Shown here: positions 16,369 through 23,915 of the stretch, piece after piece
Position numbering within the stretch: the first letter of the stretch is position 1
Layout: every line of letters begins with the position of its first letter
Source: Oscillospiraceae bacterium
Lineage (GTDB): Bacteria > Bacillota > Clostridia > Oscillospirales > Acutalibacteraceae
Direction: 5' to 3'
DNA length: 36,982 bases
NCBI GenBank assembly: GCA_015066385.1
Contig: SVOJ01000026.1
Span: forward strand, 1-36,982
Notes under the pieces: generated by a model
The model's database searches: none
Told to the model about the DNA's origin: nothing
The model's input: the letters and a program-made list of their open reading frames with translations, nothing else
Program-made: the position numbers and the translations under genes

Positions 16369-17784
16369 ATGTTAAAAAAATATAAGAATAAATTCTTCGG
16401 GACCAAAGATTTTTACAGAATGATTCTTGCCATTGCCGTTCCCATTATGGTGCAGAACGGATTTACCAATTTTGTCAACATGCTTGACAACCTCATGGTC
16501 GGCAGAATCGGCACGGATGAAATGAACGGTGTTGCCATCGTCAATCAACTTATTTTTGTTTTCAATTTGAGTATTTTCGGCGGTCTTTCGGGGGCGGGTA
16601 TTTTTACTTCGCAGTTCCATGGGAGCGGCGATAAACAAGGTGTCAAAAATGTGTTCCGCCTCAAACTGATCATTGCTTTTGCGTTGGTTTTGTGCGGTGT
16701 CGGCATTCTTTGGTTTGCGCAGGAACCGCTGATTGCGCTGTTCCTGAATGAAGGCGGTGAAACGGGAGATCCAGTTGCAACCATGGCTTTTGCAAGGCAA
16801 TATCTTGCCATTATGCTCATAGGGCTTGTTCCGTTCAGTCTGAATCAGTGCTTTATCAGCACTCTTCGTGAGTTGGGGCAGACCGTAGCCCCCATGAAAA
16901 CGGGTATTGCCGCCGTACTTGTCAATCTTGTTTTTAACTATTTCCTGATTTTCGGCAAGTTCGGATTCCCCGAATTGGGCGTGCAAGGTGCGGCGATTGC
17001 CACCGTGTTGTCCCGATTTGTTGAATTTTTTGCAATTTATTTCTGGACAAAACGGCATCTTGATGAATATCCGTTTGCAAAAAAGATTTTCTCCGATTGG
17101 CATATTCCGAAAACGCTTACCGCAGATGTCATGAAAAAAGGTATGCCGCTTCTTGTGAATGAGTTTTTGTGGTCATCCGCAAAGGCGGTTATCAGCCAGT
17201 GTATTTCCACGCGCGGTCTTGCAGCTGTGGGAGCGCTGAATATTGCCAATACGGTTTATAATGTTTTCAATGTGGTTTTTATTGCTTTGGGGTCGAGTGT
17301 TTCCATTGTGGTCGGCAAACTGCTCGGTGCAGGGAAGATGAAAGAAGCACGGGATACCGACACAAAGATGATCGTTTTTTCTGTTGTCAGTTGTGCGGGG
17401 ATTTCCGTGCTCATGGCTCTGATTGCGCCGTTCTTCCCGAAAATTTACAATACAACCGCGGAAGTACAATCCATTGCAACCGTATTTATTCTCATCATTG
17501 CCTTGCTCATGCCCGTGCATGCTTTCAATCATGCGGCATACTTCACTTTGCGTTCGGGTGGGAAAACATTTATCACCATGTTGTTTGACAGTTGTTTCGT
17601 CTGGGTGATCAGCGTGCCCGTTGCATTTGTTCTTTCCCGTTTTACTTCGCTTCCCATTGTGCCGATTTTCTTTATGACGGAAGCGATTGAAATGGTCAAA
17701 ACCATACTCGGTTTCTTCTTTGTGCGCAGTGACTCATGGATGCAGAATATTGTTGCGGATAAATCCGCAAGGTTTGAAGAATAA
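16369..17784 (+). CDS. MATE-family efflux transporter
   Basis: A 471-residue antiporter of the multidrug and toxic compound extrusion family, expected to expel cationic drugs or metabolites against Na+ or H+. About twelve transmembrane segments are visible in two halves. The N-half opens with AIAVPIMVQNGFTNFVNMLDNLMVGRIGTDEMNGVAIVNQ, which is typical of the family; the second half carries PLLVNEFLWSSAKAVISQ and a NIANTVYNVFNVVFIALGSSVSIVVGKLLGAG block. AAAGGAAAAGG precedes the ATG. It is transcribed alone, divergently from the TRAP operon; no terminator is clear before the next promoter. Confidence 0.9.
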   Translation: MLKKYKNKFFGTKDFYRMILAIAVPIMVQNGFTNFVNMLDNLMVGRIGTDEMNGVAIVNQLIFVFNLSIFGGLSGAGIFTSQFHGSGDKQGVKNVFRLKLIIAFALVLCGVGILWFAQEPLIALFLNEGGETGDPVATMAFARQYLAIMLIGLVPFSLNQCFISTLRELGQTVAPMKTGIAAVLVNLVFNYFLIFGKFGFPELGVQGAAIATVLSRFVEFFAIYFWTKRHLDEYPFAKKIFSDWHIPKTLTADVMKKGMPLLVNEFLWSSAKAVISQCISTRGLAAVGALNIANTVYNVFNVVFIALGSSVSIVVGKLLGAGKMKEARDTDTKMIVFSVVSCAGISVLMALIAPFFPKIYNTTAEVQSIATVFILIIALLMPVHAFNHAAYFTLRSGGKTFITMLFDSCFVWVISVPVAFVLSRFTSLPIVPIFFMTEAIEMVKTILGFFFVRSDSWMQNIVADKSARFEE

Positions 17785-17800
17785 ATATTTTACAAATTGA

Positions 17801-17829
17801 TTGACTAATAAATACAGTTGGTTTATAAT
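17801..17829 (+). promoter_or_regulatory. Promoter of the O-acylation operon
   Basis: TTGACT (17801-17806), 17-bp spacer, TATAAT (17824-17829). The start site would be near 17836, supporting ATG 17863 rather than any upstream codon. Confidence 0.75.
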
Positions 17830-17862
17830 AATGAGCAGTATATTTGTTGGAGTGTTTTTGTT

Positions 17863-18717
17863 ATGAAAAAACATTTTTTCCGTCTTTTGGTAACCTGTCT
17901 GATTGCTGTGTTTGTGTTCGGATTTTCCGCGTGCAAGGATAAGCAGGAAGAAATACCCGCTGCACCGTCCGTGGTAATGGATACCACGATTTCACAGCAG
18001 GCATATCTGAGTGAACTTGTGGATCCGGTTAATCCGACCGAAGCCGTAACGCAGACACCGCAGGGTGAAAAACCTTCCCCGTCAACCCCCGGCAAACCCG
18101 TTAACGGAATGTTCTTTGACGATGCCGTGTTTGTGGGGGATTCCGTTTCGCTGAAACTCAATTATTATGTTTCCGATCAGCGTTCTTACGGCGACTGTCT
18201 CGGTAAGGCAAAATTTCTGACTTCGGGAAGCCTCGGCAGTGCACAGGCGCTGCTTGCCGTGTCGAGCGAATCTTTGCATCCCACTTATCAGGGGGAAAAA
18301 CTTCGTCTTGAAGACACCATTTCCAATATCGGTGCCCAAAAAGTATTTATCATGCTCGGCATGAATGACATCGCTGTTTACGGCATTGAAGGTTCGCTTG
18401 ATAATTACGAAGAACTTGTGGAAGACATTCTTGCAAAATCTCCCGGAGCCGTTATTTATGCACAGTCCTGTACCCCCATGGCAATCGGCTGTGAACGCAG
18501 CGTTCTTAATAATAAGAACATTGTCAAATACAACAATGCTCTCAAAGAACGTTGTGCCGAAAACGGTTGGCGATATATGGATATTTATTCCGTTGTCGTG
18601 GATGCTGACGGTTTCCTCAAAGCAGATTTCTGCAGTGACCCCGATGATATGGGGATTCACTTTACGGATGCAGGCTGCAAAGCATGGGTCGATTACCTGA
18701 TGGACAACGCAGGATAA
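17863..18717 (+). CDS. SGNH/GDSL-hydrolase lipoprotein
   Basis: A membrane-anchored SGNH-fold esterase or acyltransferase of 284 residues. The signal peptide ends in a lipobox with Cys24 (GFSAC). A proline-rich linker follows to about residue 80. The catalytic blocks are VFVGDSVSL with Ser94, LGMNDIAVY with Asn168, and DDMGIHFTDAG with Asp262 and His266 as the likely dyad partners. It begins the operon with DUF4358, MBOAT and DHHW genes, so it probably transfers or removes acyl groups on a surface polymer outside the membrane. ATG 17863 is chosen because GGAG lies just before it and the promoter excludes the upstream in-frame ATG. Confidence 0.82.
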   Translation: MKKHFFRLLVTCLIAVFVFGFSACKDKQEEIPAAPSVVMDTTISQQAYLSELVDPVNPTEAVTQTPQGEKPSPSTPGKPVNGMFFDDAVFVGDSVSLKLNYYVSDQRSYGDCLGKAKFLTSGSLGSAQALLAVSSESLHPTYQGEKLRLEDTISNIGAQKVFIMLGMNDIAVYGIEGSLDNYEELVEDILAKSPGAVIYAQSCTPMAIGCERSVLNNKNIVKYNNALKERCAENGWRYMDIYSVVVDADGFLKADFCSDPDDMGIHFTDAGCKAWVDYLMDNAG

Positions 18718-18748
18718 AACAGTTAATAATTTATTAAGGAGTATAAAA

Positions 18749-19243
18749 ATGAAAAAGATTCTTACACTTGCCCTTTGTCTTCTGATGGCTCTTTGCCTGA
18801 CCGCTTGCGGCGGCAATGATGATGCCACACAGCCTGATGCAGGCAACGATGCTGTTGCTGTTGATCTCGCTGCTTGCCTTGAACAAATCAAGACCGATTG
18901 TGCACTGACGGATGCACGCAATATCAATGCAGATTCTTTGTTTGATATTTACGGTGTAGCAGCCGAACAGTACAAGCAGGCTGCCTGCTGCATGGTCCCC
19001 ACGGGTGTGTTCCCTGCAGAAGTGCTTATGTTTGAAGCAGTGGATGCAGATGCCGCTGCCGCTATTGCAGGCAAACTTGAACTCAGATTGCAGGAAGTCA
19101 AGAATCAGTCCCAGTCTTATGATGCCGAAAATTATGCACTCGCACAGCAGTGTGCAGTCAACACCAACGGCAACATTGTAACTCTGTTCATCTCTGCTGA
19201 CTTCAATGCAATGAACGATATCCTCGACACTTATATCAAATAA
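18749..19243 (+). CDS. DUF4358-family lipoprotein
   Basis: A 164-residue secreted lipoprotein whose function is not known. The signal peptide ends in LTAC with Cys20, and a short acidic linker rich in Asp and Asn follows. The rest (about residues 36-164) fits the DUF4358 pattern, including a YGV segment near residue 70, MVPTGVFPAEVLMFEA (about 82-97) and a helix with LELRLQEVKNQSQSYDAENYALA. Family members are often encoded with MBOAT/DHHW acylation genes in Clostridia, as here. AAGGAG precedes the ATG. A supporting role in surface acylation is an inference from context only. Confidence 0.8.
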   Translation: MKKILTLALCLLMALCLTACGGNDDATQPDAGNDAVAVDLAACLEQIKTDCALTDARNINADSLFDIYGVAAEQYKQAACCMVPTGVFPAEVLMFEAVDADAAAAIAGKLELRLQEVKNQSQSYDAENYALAQQCAVNTNGNIVTLFISADFNAMNDILDTYIK

Positions 19244-19258
19244 AATCAGGTAATTATT

Positions 19259-20653
19259 GTGGTTTTTTCGAGTCTGCTTTTTATCTTTTTGTTCTTTGCT
19301 GTCGTATTGACGGTTTACTATTGCTTACCGAAAAAATTCAGAAACGGCTTCCTCTTTGTCGCAAACCTCGTGTTTTACGGCTACGGGGAGCCGATTTTTG
19401 TTCTGCTGATGCTGTTTTCGGTGGCACTCAACTACGCAAGCGGTCTGCTTTTGGGTAAATTTTCAGATAATAAAAAAGCAAAGCAAATCATTTTGATTCT
19501 GAATGTAATTGCCAATCTCGCTTTGCTCGGTTATTTCAAGTATGCCGGTTTTGTTGCAACGATGTTGCAGAAAATTCCCGTGTTTGCCGGTATTTCGATT
19601 CCGAATATTGCTCTGCCCATCGGTATTTCGTTCTACACGTTCCAGACCATGTCCTATGTTATTGACGTGTACAGAAACGATTGCGACGTACAGAAAAATT
19701 TTGTGGCATTCGGTACCTATGTTTCGTTGTTTCCGCAACTTATCGCGGGTCCCATTGTCCGTTATAAGGATGTGGATGACCAACTTGTTTCCCGACGGGA
19801 ATCCTTGGAAGAATTCGACAAAGGTGTCAAAATTTTCCTTGTCGGTCTTGCCAAAAAAGTACTCATTGCAAACCGCATGGGGCAACTCTGGGATGTGCTT
19901 CGTGCAGATGAAGAAGCGGGCATGGTAGCCGCATGGGTTGGTATCATCGCGTATTCCTTGCAGATTTATTTTGACTTTTCGGGCTATTCCGATATGGCGA
20001 TCGGTTTAGGGCACATGTTCGGATTCAAATTCCTCAAAAACTTTGATTATCCGTATATTTCTAAGAGCATTACAGAGTTCTGGCGTCGTTGGCACATTTC
20101 ACTCGGCACGTGGTTCAGGGAATATGTTTATATTCCTCTCGGCGGCAACCGCAAAGGAAAAGTACGTCAGATTCTCAATATCTTTATTGTTTGGGCACTG
20201 ACGGGCCTTTGGCACGGTGCAAGCTGGAACTTTGTGTTCTGGGGTGTTTATTTCGGACTTCTTTTGATGATTGAAAAACTCTTCCTTTTGAAAATTCTCA
20301 AAAAGATTCCCGCCGTGTTTACGCACATTTACACACTGTTTCTTGTGGTTATCAGCTGGATTTTCTTCTATTTTGAAACCACGGACGGTATTTTTGCATT
20401 TATGGGAAGACTGTTCAGCCTGTCCGACGGGCTTTTGTCTGCCGATGCCGCCGCAACGGTGGTTGCAAATCTGCCGCTGCTTCTCATTGCATTTGTTGCT
20501 TGCACACCTCTTGCAAAGAAAGTGCACGACAAACTTGCAGATAAGCCTTTTATGCCCGTGGCAGATGCTGTTGCAGGCGTTGCAAGTCTGCTTCTGAGTG
20601 TAGGCGCACTTGTGTATGACAGTTACAACCCGTTTTTGTATTTCCGTTTTTAA
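19259..20653 (+). CDS. MBOAT-family O-acyltransferase (AlgI-like)
   Basis: An integral membrane O-acyltransferase of 464 residues that would pass an acyl group, usually acetyl, across the membrane to a surface polymer. About ten membrane segments are visible. The family's QTMSYVIDVYR (about 136-146), FPQLIAGPIVRY (about 159-170) and SITEFWRRWHISLGTWFREYVYIPLGGNRKG (about 267-297) are all present. The catalytic His319 is in ALTGLWHGASWNFVFWG. The start is GTG 19259, 15 bp after the DUF4358 stop, with a modest AGG site. Its partner is the DHHW protein encoded next, matching the AlgI/AlgJ arrangement. Confidence 0.92.
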   Translation: MVFSSLLFIFLFFAVVLTVYYCLPKKFRNGFLFVANLVFYGYGEPIFVLLMLFSVALNYASGLLLGKFSDNKKAKQIILILNVIANLALLGYFKYAGFVATMLQKIPVFAGISIPNIALPIGISFYTFQTMSYVIDVYRNDCDVQKNFVAFGTYVSLFPQLIAGPIVRYKDVDDQLVSRRESLEEFDKGVKIFLVGLAKKVLIANRMGQLWDVLRADEEAGMVAAWVGIIAYSLQIYFDFSGYSDMAIGLGHMFGFKFLKNFDYPYISKSITEFWRRWHISLGTWFREYVYIPLGGNRKGKVRQILNIFIVWALTGLWHGASWNFVFWGVYFGLLLMIEKLFLLKILKKIPAVFTHIYTLFLVVISWIFFYFETTDGIFAFMGRLFSLSDGLLSADAAATVVANLPLLLIAFVACTPLAKKVHDKLADKPFMPVADAVAGVASLLLSVGALVYDSYNPFLYFRF

Positions 20654-20665
20654 GGAGGAAAGACG

Positions 20666-21790
20666 ATGAAAAAAATATACAAATATCTTTCCTCATTTGT
20701 GTTTCTCGCACTTGTTTTTGTTCTGTTGTTGCTGTTCATCGTGACCCCGAAAAAGGACTATTCTTCCAATGAAAAAAGGGAATTGTCCGATTTTCCTGCC
20801 GTGTCATTGGATGCAATTGCAGACGGCTCGTTCGGCACAAAGTTTGAAATCTATCTCTCCGACCATTTTCCGTTCCGTAATTTCTTTGTAGGCTTAAATG
20901 CCTATTACAGCCAACTGCTCGGCAACAACGGCTCTACGGGCATTTACAACGCCAAGGATGGTTATCTTATTTCCAAACCCGAAGCATTCAATGCCGATCG
21001 CCTGACGAAAAACCTCGGCTATATCTGCGATTTTGCAGAAAAGAATGAACTGCAGGCGGTGCTGCTTGCCGTGCCGTCTCCCGGCAGTATGCTGGAAGAC
21101 AAATTACCGAAAGTGCATGAGGAATATGCCAACAGCAAGGCATTTGCGCTGATTGAAGAAAACCTGACCGATGCGGTTGAATTCACTGATATGCGTGAAA
21201 TTTTCGCATCATCAGCTGAACAGATTTATTACCGTACCGACCACCATATCACAAGTGCCGGCTCGTATCTCTGCTACGAATCTTTGTGCAATGCACTGTC
21301 CCTGACGCCCGTTGCGCGCGATGCTTTCAAGGTGGAAACAAGCGAAGGCTTCTACGGCACAACCTATTCCCGCAGCGGTCTGTGGTTTGAAAAACCCGAC
21401 ACGGTCGAGATGTGGAAAGATGATTCCCTCGAGGTGACGGTTTGGGTGTCCGAAGACGGCAGTGAAAATGAGCCGCATGACGGGATTTTCTTCATCGATC
21501 ATTTGGCGGAAGACGACCAATATCCCGTGTTTTTGGACGGCAACCACGGTTACACGCATATTCACAATGAAAATGCAGACGGCGGTAAAGTGCTCATTGT
21601 CAAGGATTCTTATGCACACTGCATGACTGGATTCTTATCGGCACATTACAGTGATATTTATATGATTGACCTGCGTTACTACAAACTGGAACTGTCACCG
21701 TTAGTGGCTGAAAAAGGCATTGATACGGTGCTGTATATTTACGGTATCGACAATCTGATGACCGACAGCAACATTGCCTGGCTGGCATAA
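20666..21790 (+). CDS. DHHW-family (AlgJ-like) acyl transfer protein
   Basis: A membrane-anchored SGNH-like protein of 374 residues that works with the MBOAT protein in polymer O-acylation. One transmembrane segment (about 9-27) holds it at the outer face. The extracellular part has the family's SDHFPFRNFFVGL (65-77), the DGYLI segment, YYRTDHHITSAG with Asp192-His193-His194, and a C-terminal KDSYAHCMTGFLSAHYSDIYMIDLRYY block holding the conserved Ser. The usual fourth residue of the DHHW motif, Trp, is Ile here. AAGGAGG lies before the ATG. It is the last gene of the operon. Confidence 0.87.
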   Translation: MKKIYKYLSSFVFLALVFVLLLLFIVTPKKDYSSNEKRELSDFPAVSLDAIADGSFGTKFEIYLSDHFPFRNFFVGLNAYYSQLLGNNGSTGIYNAKDGYLISKPEAFNADRLTKNLGYICDFAEKNELQAVLLAVPSPGSMLEDKLPKVHEEYANSKAFALIEENLTDAVEFTDMREIFASSAEQIYYRTDHHITSAGSYLCYESLCNALSLTPVARDAFKVETSEGFYGTTYSRSGLWFEKPDTVEMWKDDSLEVTVWVSEDGSENEPHDGIFFIDHLAEDDQYPVFLDGNHGYTHIHNENADGGKVLIVKDSYAHCMTGFLSAHYSDIYMIDLRYYKLELSPLVAEKGIDTVLYIYGIDNLMTDSNIAWLA

Positions 21791-21805
21791 TCCGAATAAA
21801 AAAAG

Positions 21806-22416
21806 AGGTTCTTCACGGAAAATTGTGGGATTTTTTGATTAAGGGAAATGCAAATTACGGTTTGTCGGGTTAATTTATGTCTTTCGTCAGTCATTAAAAA
21901 GTTTTGATCAAACTTTTTCAAAAGTTTGCGGTGTCGAGAGGCGGAGCCTTTCGTCGCCCGCTAGCCAACGGGCGAAATCCCTTTGCCGCCAAAAAGCGCA
22001 GGAAAGGAGCAAAACAATTGAGTATTGTTTTGCGTGGAAAACCCTCGCCGGGGGTTTTCCATTGCGCGATAGCGCAACAATAGCAAAGTCAGTGCAAACA
22101 TCAATAAATATTTTATATTATCGGTTGCCAGTATATAAATTTACCTTCAAACAACACTTTGTTTGCCATGGTGCTTCGCACTTAAGAAAACCCCCGGCGA
22201 GGGTTTTCTTAACAACTTTCCTGCGCCTTCTGAAGCATAAAGAGTTTCGCCCGTTGGCTAGCGGGCGACAATGGGCGCTGCCCCTTGACCCCGCAAGTTT
22301 TTGAAAAAACTTGACCAAAACTTTTAATAATTGACAATCAACCAAAATTCCTGCAAATCAAACTCCCCGATAAACCGCAATTTGTTTTCTTCATCCCACA
22401 ACTTTCCGTGAAGATC
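21806..22416. mobile_element. MITE-like inverted-repeat element, noncoding
   Basis: This 611-bp stretch has no credible gene and consists of two diverged, inverted copies of one module. It begins GGTTCTTCACGG and ends CCGTGAAGATCC. Paired segments include 21810-21830 with 22392-22412 (20 of 21), 21952-21976 with 22244-22268 (25 of 25), and 22036-22058 with 22185-22207 (23 of 23). Each arm also contains small hairpins. The sequence AAAAAAGA lies at 21798-21805 and again at 22417-22424, directly at both ends, like a target-site duplication. No transposase is present, so it would move, if at all, with help from elsewhere. Similar noncoding repeats seem common in gut Firmicutes, from memory only. 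Confidence 0.6.
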
Positions 22417-22423
22417 CAAAAAA

Positions 22424-22467
22424 GAAGTTGTATCATCATCCTTTGCGGATGGTGATACAACTTTTTT
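22424..22467. terminator. Bidirectional terminator before the symporter gene
   Basis: A 17-bp stem has arms at 22424-22440 and 22446-22462 with one G-T mismatch and a 5-nt loop. A T-run follows on the plus strand, and CTTTTTT follows on the minus strand. It ends the six-gene minus operon and, before the element inserted, would also have ended the O-acylation operon. Confidence 0.8.
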
Positions 22468-22470
22468 TCA

Positions 22471-23895
22471 TTAAACCTGCACTTGTCTTTGTGCACGGAT
22501 CTCTTTGAGTTCTTCGAGTATGGCTTCTTTTTTCTTGCCGTTGAAGTCATCAAACAGCATCAGAAGCCCGGGGATGATGTTGCCGATGATGCCGGGAATG
22601 GCAACAAGATAGAAAATACCTTTGAGCGTTTCGGGCGTCTGCACTGCTTCCACGCTTTCACCGTTCACGATTTCGGCACTCTTGTAACCGATTAAGCTCA
22701 TCCCGAAGTTGATCAGCAGATCTTTCCACAGCCCCGCAATGCTTGAGCAGGTGGAGTTGAACGAGAAGATCATACCTTCGTTACGCACTGATGTGCCGAA
22801 TTTGTGATAACTCTTCCATTCCATGTAATCCGCTGAATCAGCAAGAAGAATGCGTCTTGCCGCACCCATTGCGGCGTTGGGGAATCCGCCGATTGCAATC
22901 AGAATACCGACAATCACTTTGTATTTGTACTTGAAAAGTGCCAGCAAGGTGTAGCAGGTACCCGTAAACAGGTAGCCGTATGAAACCATATCTCTGGAAC
23001 TGAGATATTTGCCGATAATCGGTACGCTTGCAAGTCCGAGGTAAGACAGCGTGGACGAACAGACTTCGACCACCGTTTTCATGGAATAACTGTTCATGGT
23101 CTGCTTGTAGAAGAACGGCAGAGTTGCGTAACAGACCTGACGCACAGAGTCGATAATCTGACTCAGGCTCAACAGCAACAGCGGTTTATTGAGCAGAACC
23201 ACTTTCAGATTGATTTCTGCGCGTTTTTCTTTGATCGGTTGAATGGCAAGCCGTTCTTTGAGTGTCAGACAGGGAATGACCATGGTGATCAGCCCCAGAA
23301 TACCGAAAATCAGTGCTACCACAAAGAATGCCCATTTTTCACTGGCATAATCGCCTTTCTGAATGTCAATGATGACGGGTACCAATCCACCCGGCAACAT
23401 CGAGCCGAGTGTTGATGCGAACTGTGCAATGGTGTAAAATGTCTTTCTCGCTTTTGGATCGGTCGTCATTCTTGCGGACAGTGTTAAAAGTGAGATGTCA
23501 TAAAATGCATCTGCCACATGAAACAGCAGATAAAGAAGGAAAGACCAGATCAGTCTGAAAGTTGCCGAGCCTGTCGGTACAAAGAAAATAAGCACAGAAG
23601 CCAATGTCATGGGGACAGCGGAAAATGCCATGAATTTTTTTGCACTCCACGCATTGTCAAGCAACAGACCGATGATCGGTTTGCTGATCAGGTTGACACC
23701 CGTTGTTACGGATTTCATGGCGATGATGTTGCTTGATTTAAGCCCCATGTAATCATAGAAAAACTGATCGGTATATGTGCCGACACAGTCTTGTCCCATG
23801 CAGTTGCCGAACGAACCCGAAGCAAAGCCGATTTGTTCTTTGAGTGTAAAATCAGGGTTGTTTTTGAATGCACGGAAGCTTTCGGCGAGGTTCAT
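22471..23895 (-). CDS. GPH-type sugar/cation symporter (MFS)
   Basis: A 474-residue transporter of the glycoside-pentoside-hexuronide cation symporter group in the major facilitator superfamily. About twelve membrane segments are visible. The N-terminal EQIGFASGSFGNCMGQDCVGTYTDQFFYDYMGL and SKPIIGLLLDNAW fit the MelB-like pattern, including the conserved Asp after the second helix. It is the last gene of the operon and most likely imports the polyol or sugar that the kinase and dehydrogenases process. AAAGGGTG precedes the ATG. The substrate is not assigned. Confidence 0.82.
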   Translation of the reverse strand: MNLAESFRAFKNNPDFTLKEQIGFASGSFGNCMGQDCVGTYTDQFFYDYMGLKSSNIIAMKSVTTGVNLISKPIIGLLLDNAWSAKKFMAFSAVPMTLASVLIFFVPTGSATFRLIWSFLLYLLFHVADAFYDISLLTLSARMTTDPKARKTFYTIAQFASTLGSMLPGGLVPVIIDIQKGDYASEKWAFFVVALIFGILGLITMVIPCLTLKERLAIQPIKEKRAEINLKVVLLNKPLLLLSLSQIIDSVRQVCYATLPFFYKQTMNSYSMKTVVEVCSSTLSYLGLASVPIIGKYLSSRDMVSYGYLFTGTCYTLLALFKYKYKVIVGILIAIGGFPNAAMGAARRILLADSADYMEWKSYHKFGTSVRNEGMIFSFNSTCSSIAGLWKDLLINFGMSLIGYKSAEIVNGESVEAVQTPETLKGIFYLVAIPGIIGNIIPGLLMLFDDFNGKKKEAILEELKEIRAQRQVQV

Positions 23896-23915
23896 AAAAT
23901 CACCCTTTGCAATAT

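Noticed and set aside
22062-22345. Short open frames inside the inverted-repeat element
   Set aside because: They run through hairpin arms on both strands, have no ribosome sites and no protein-like composition.
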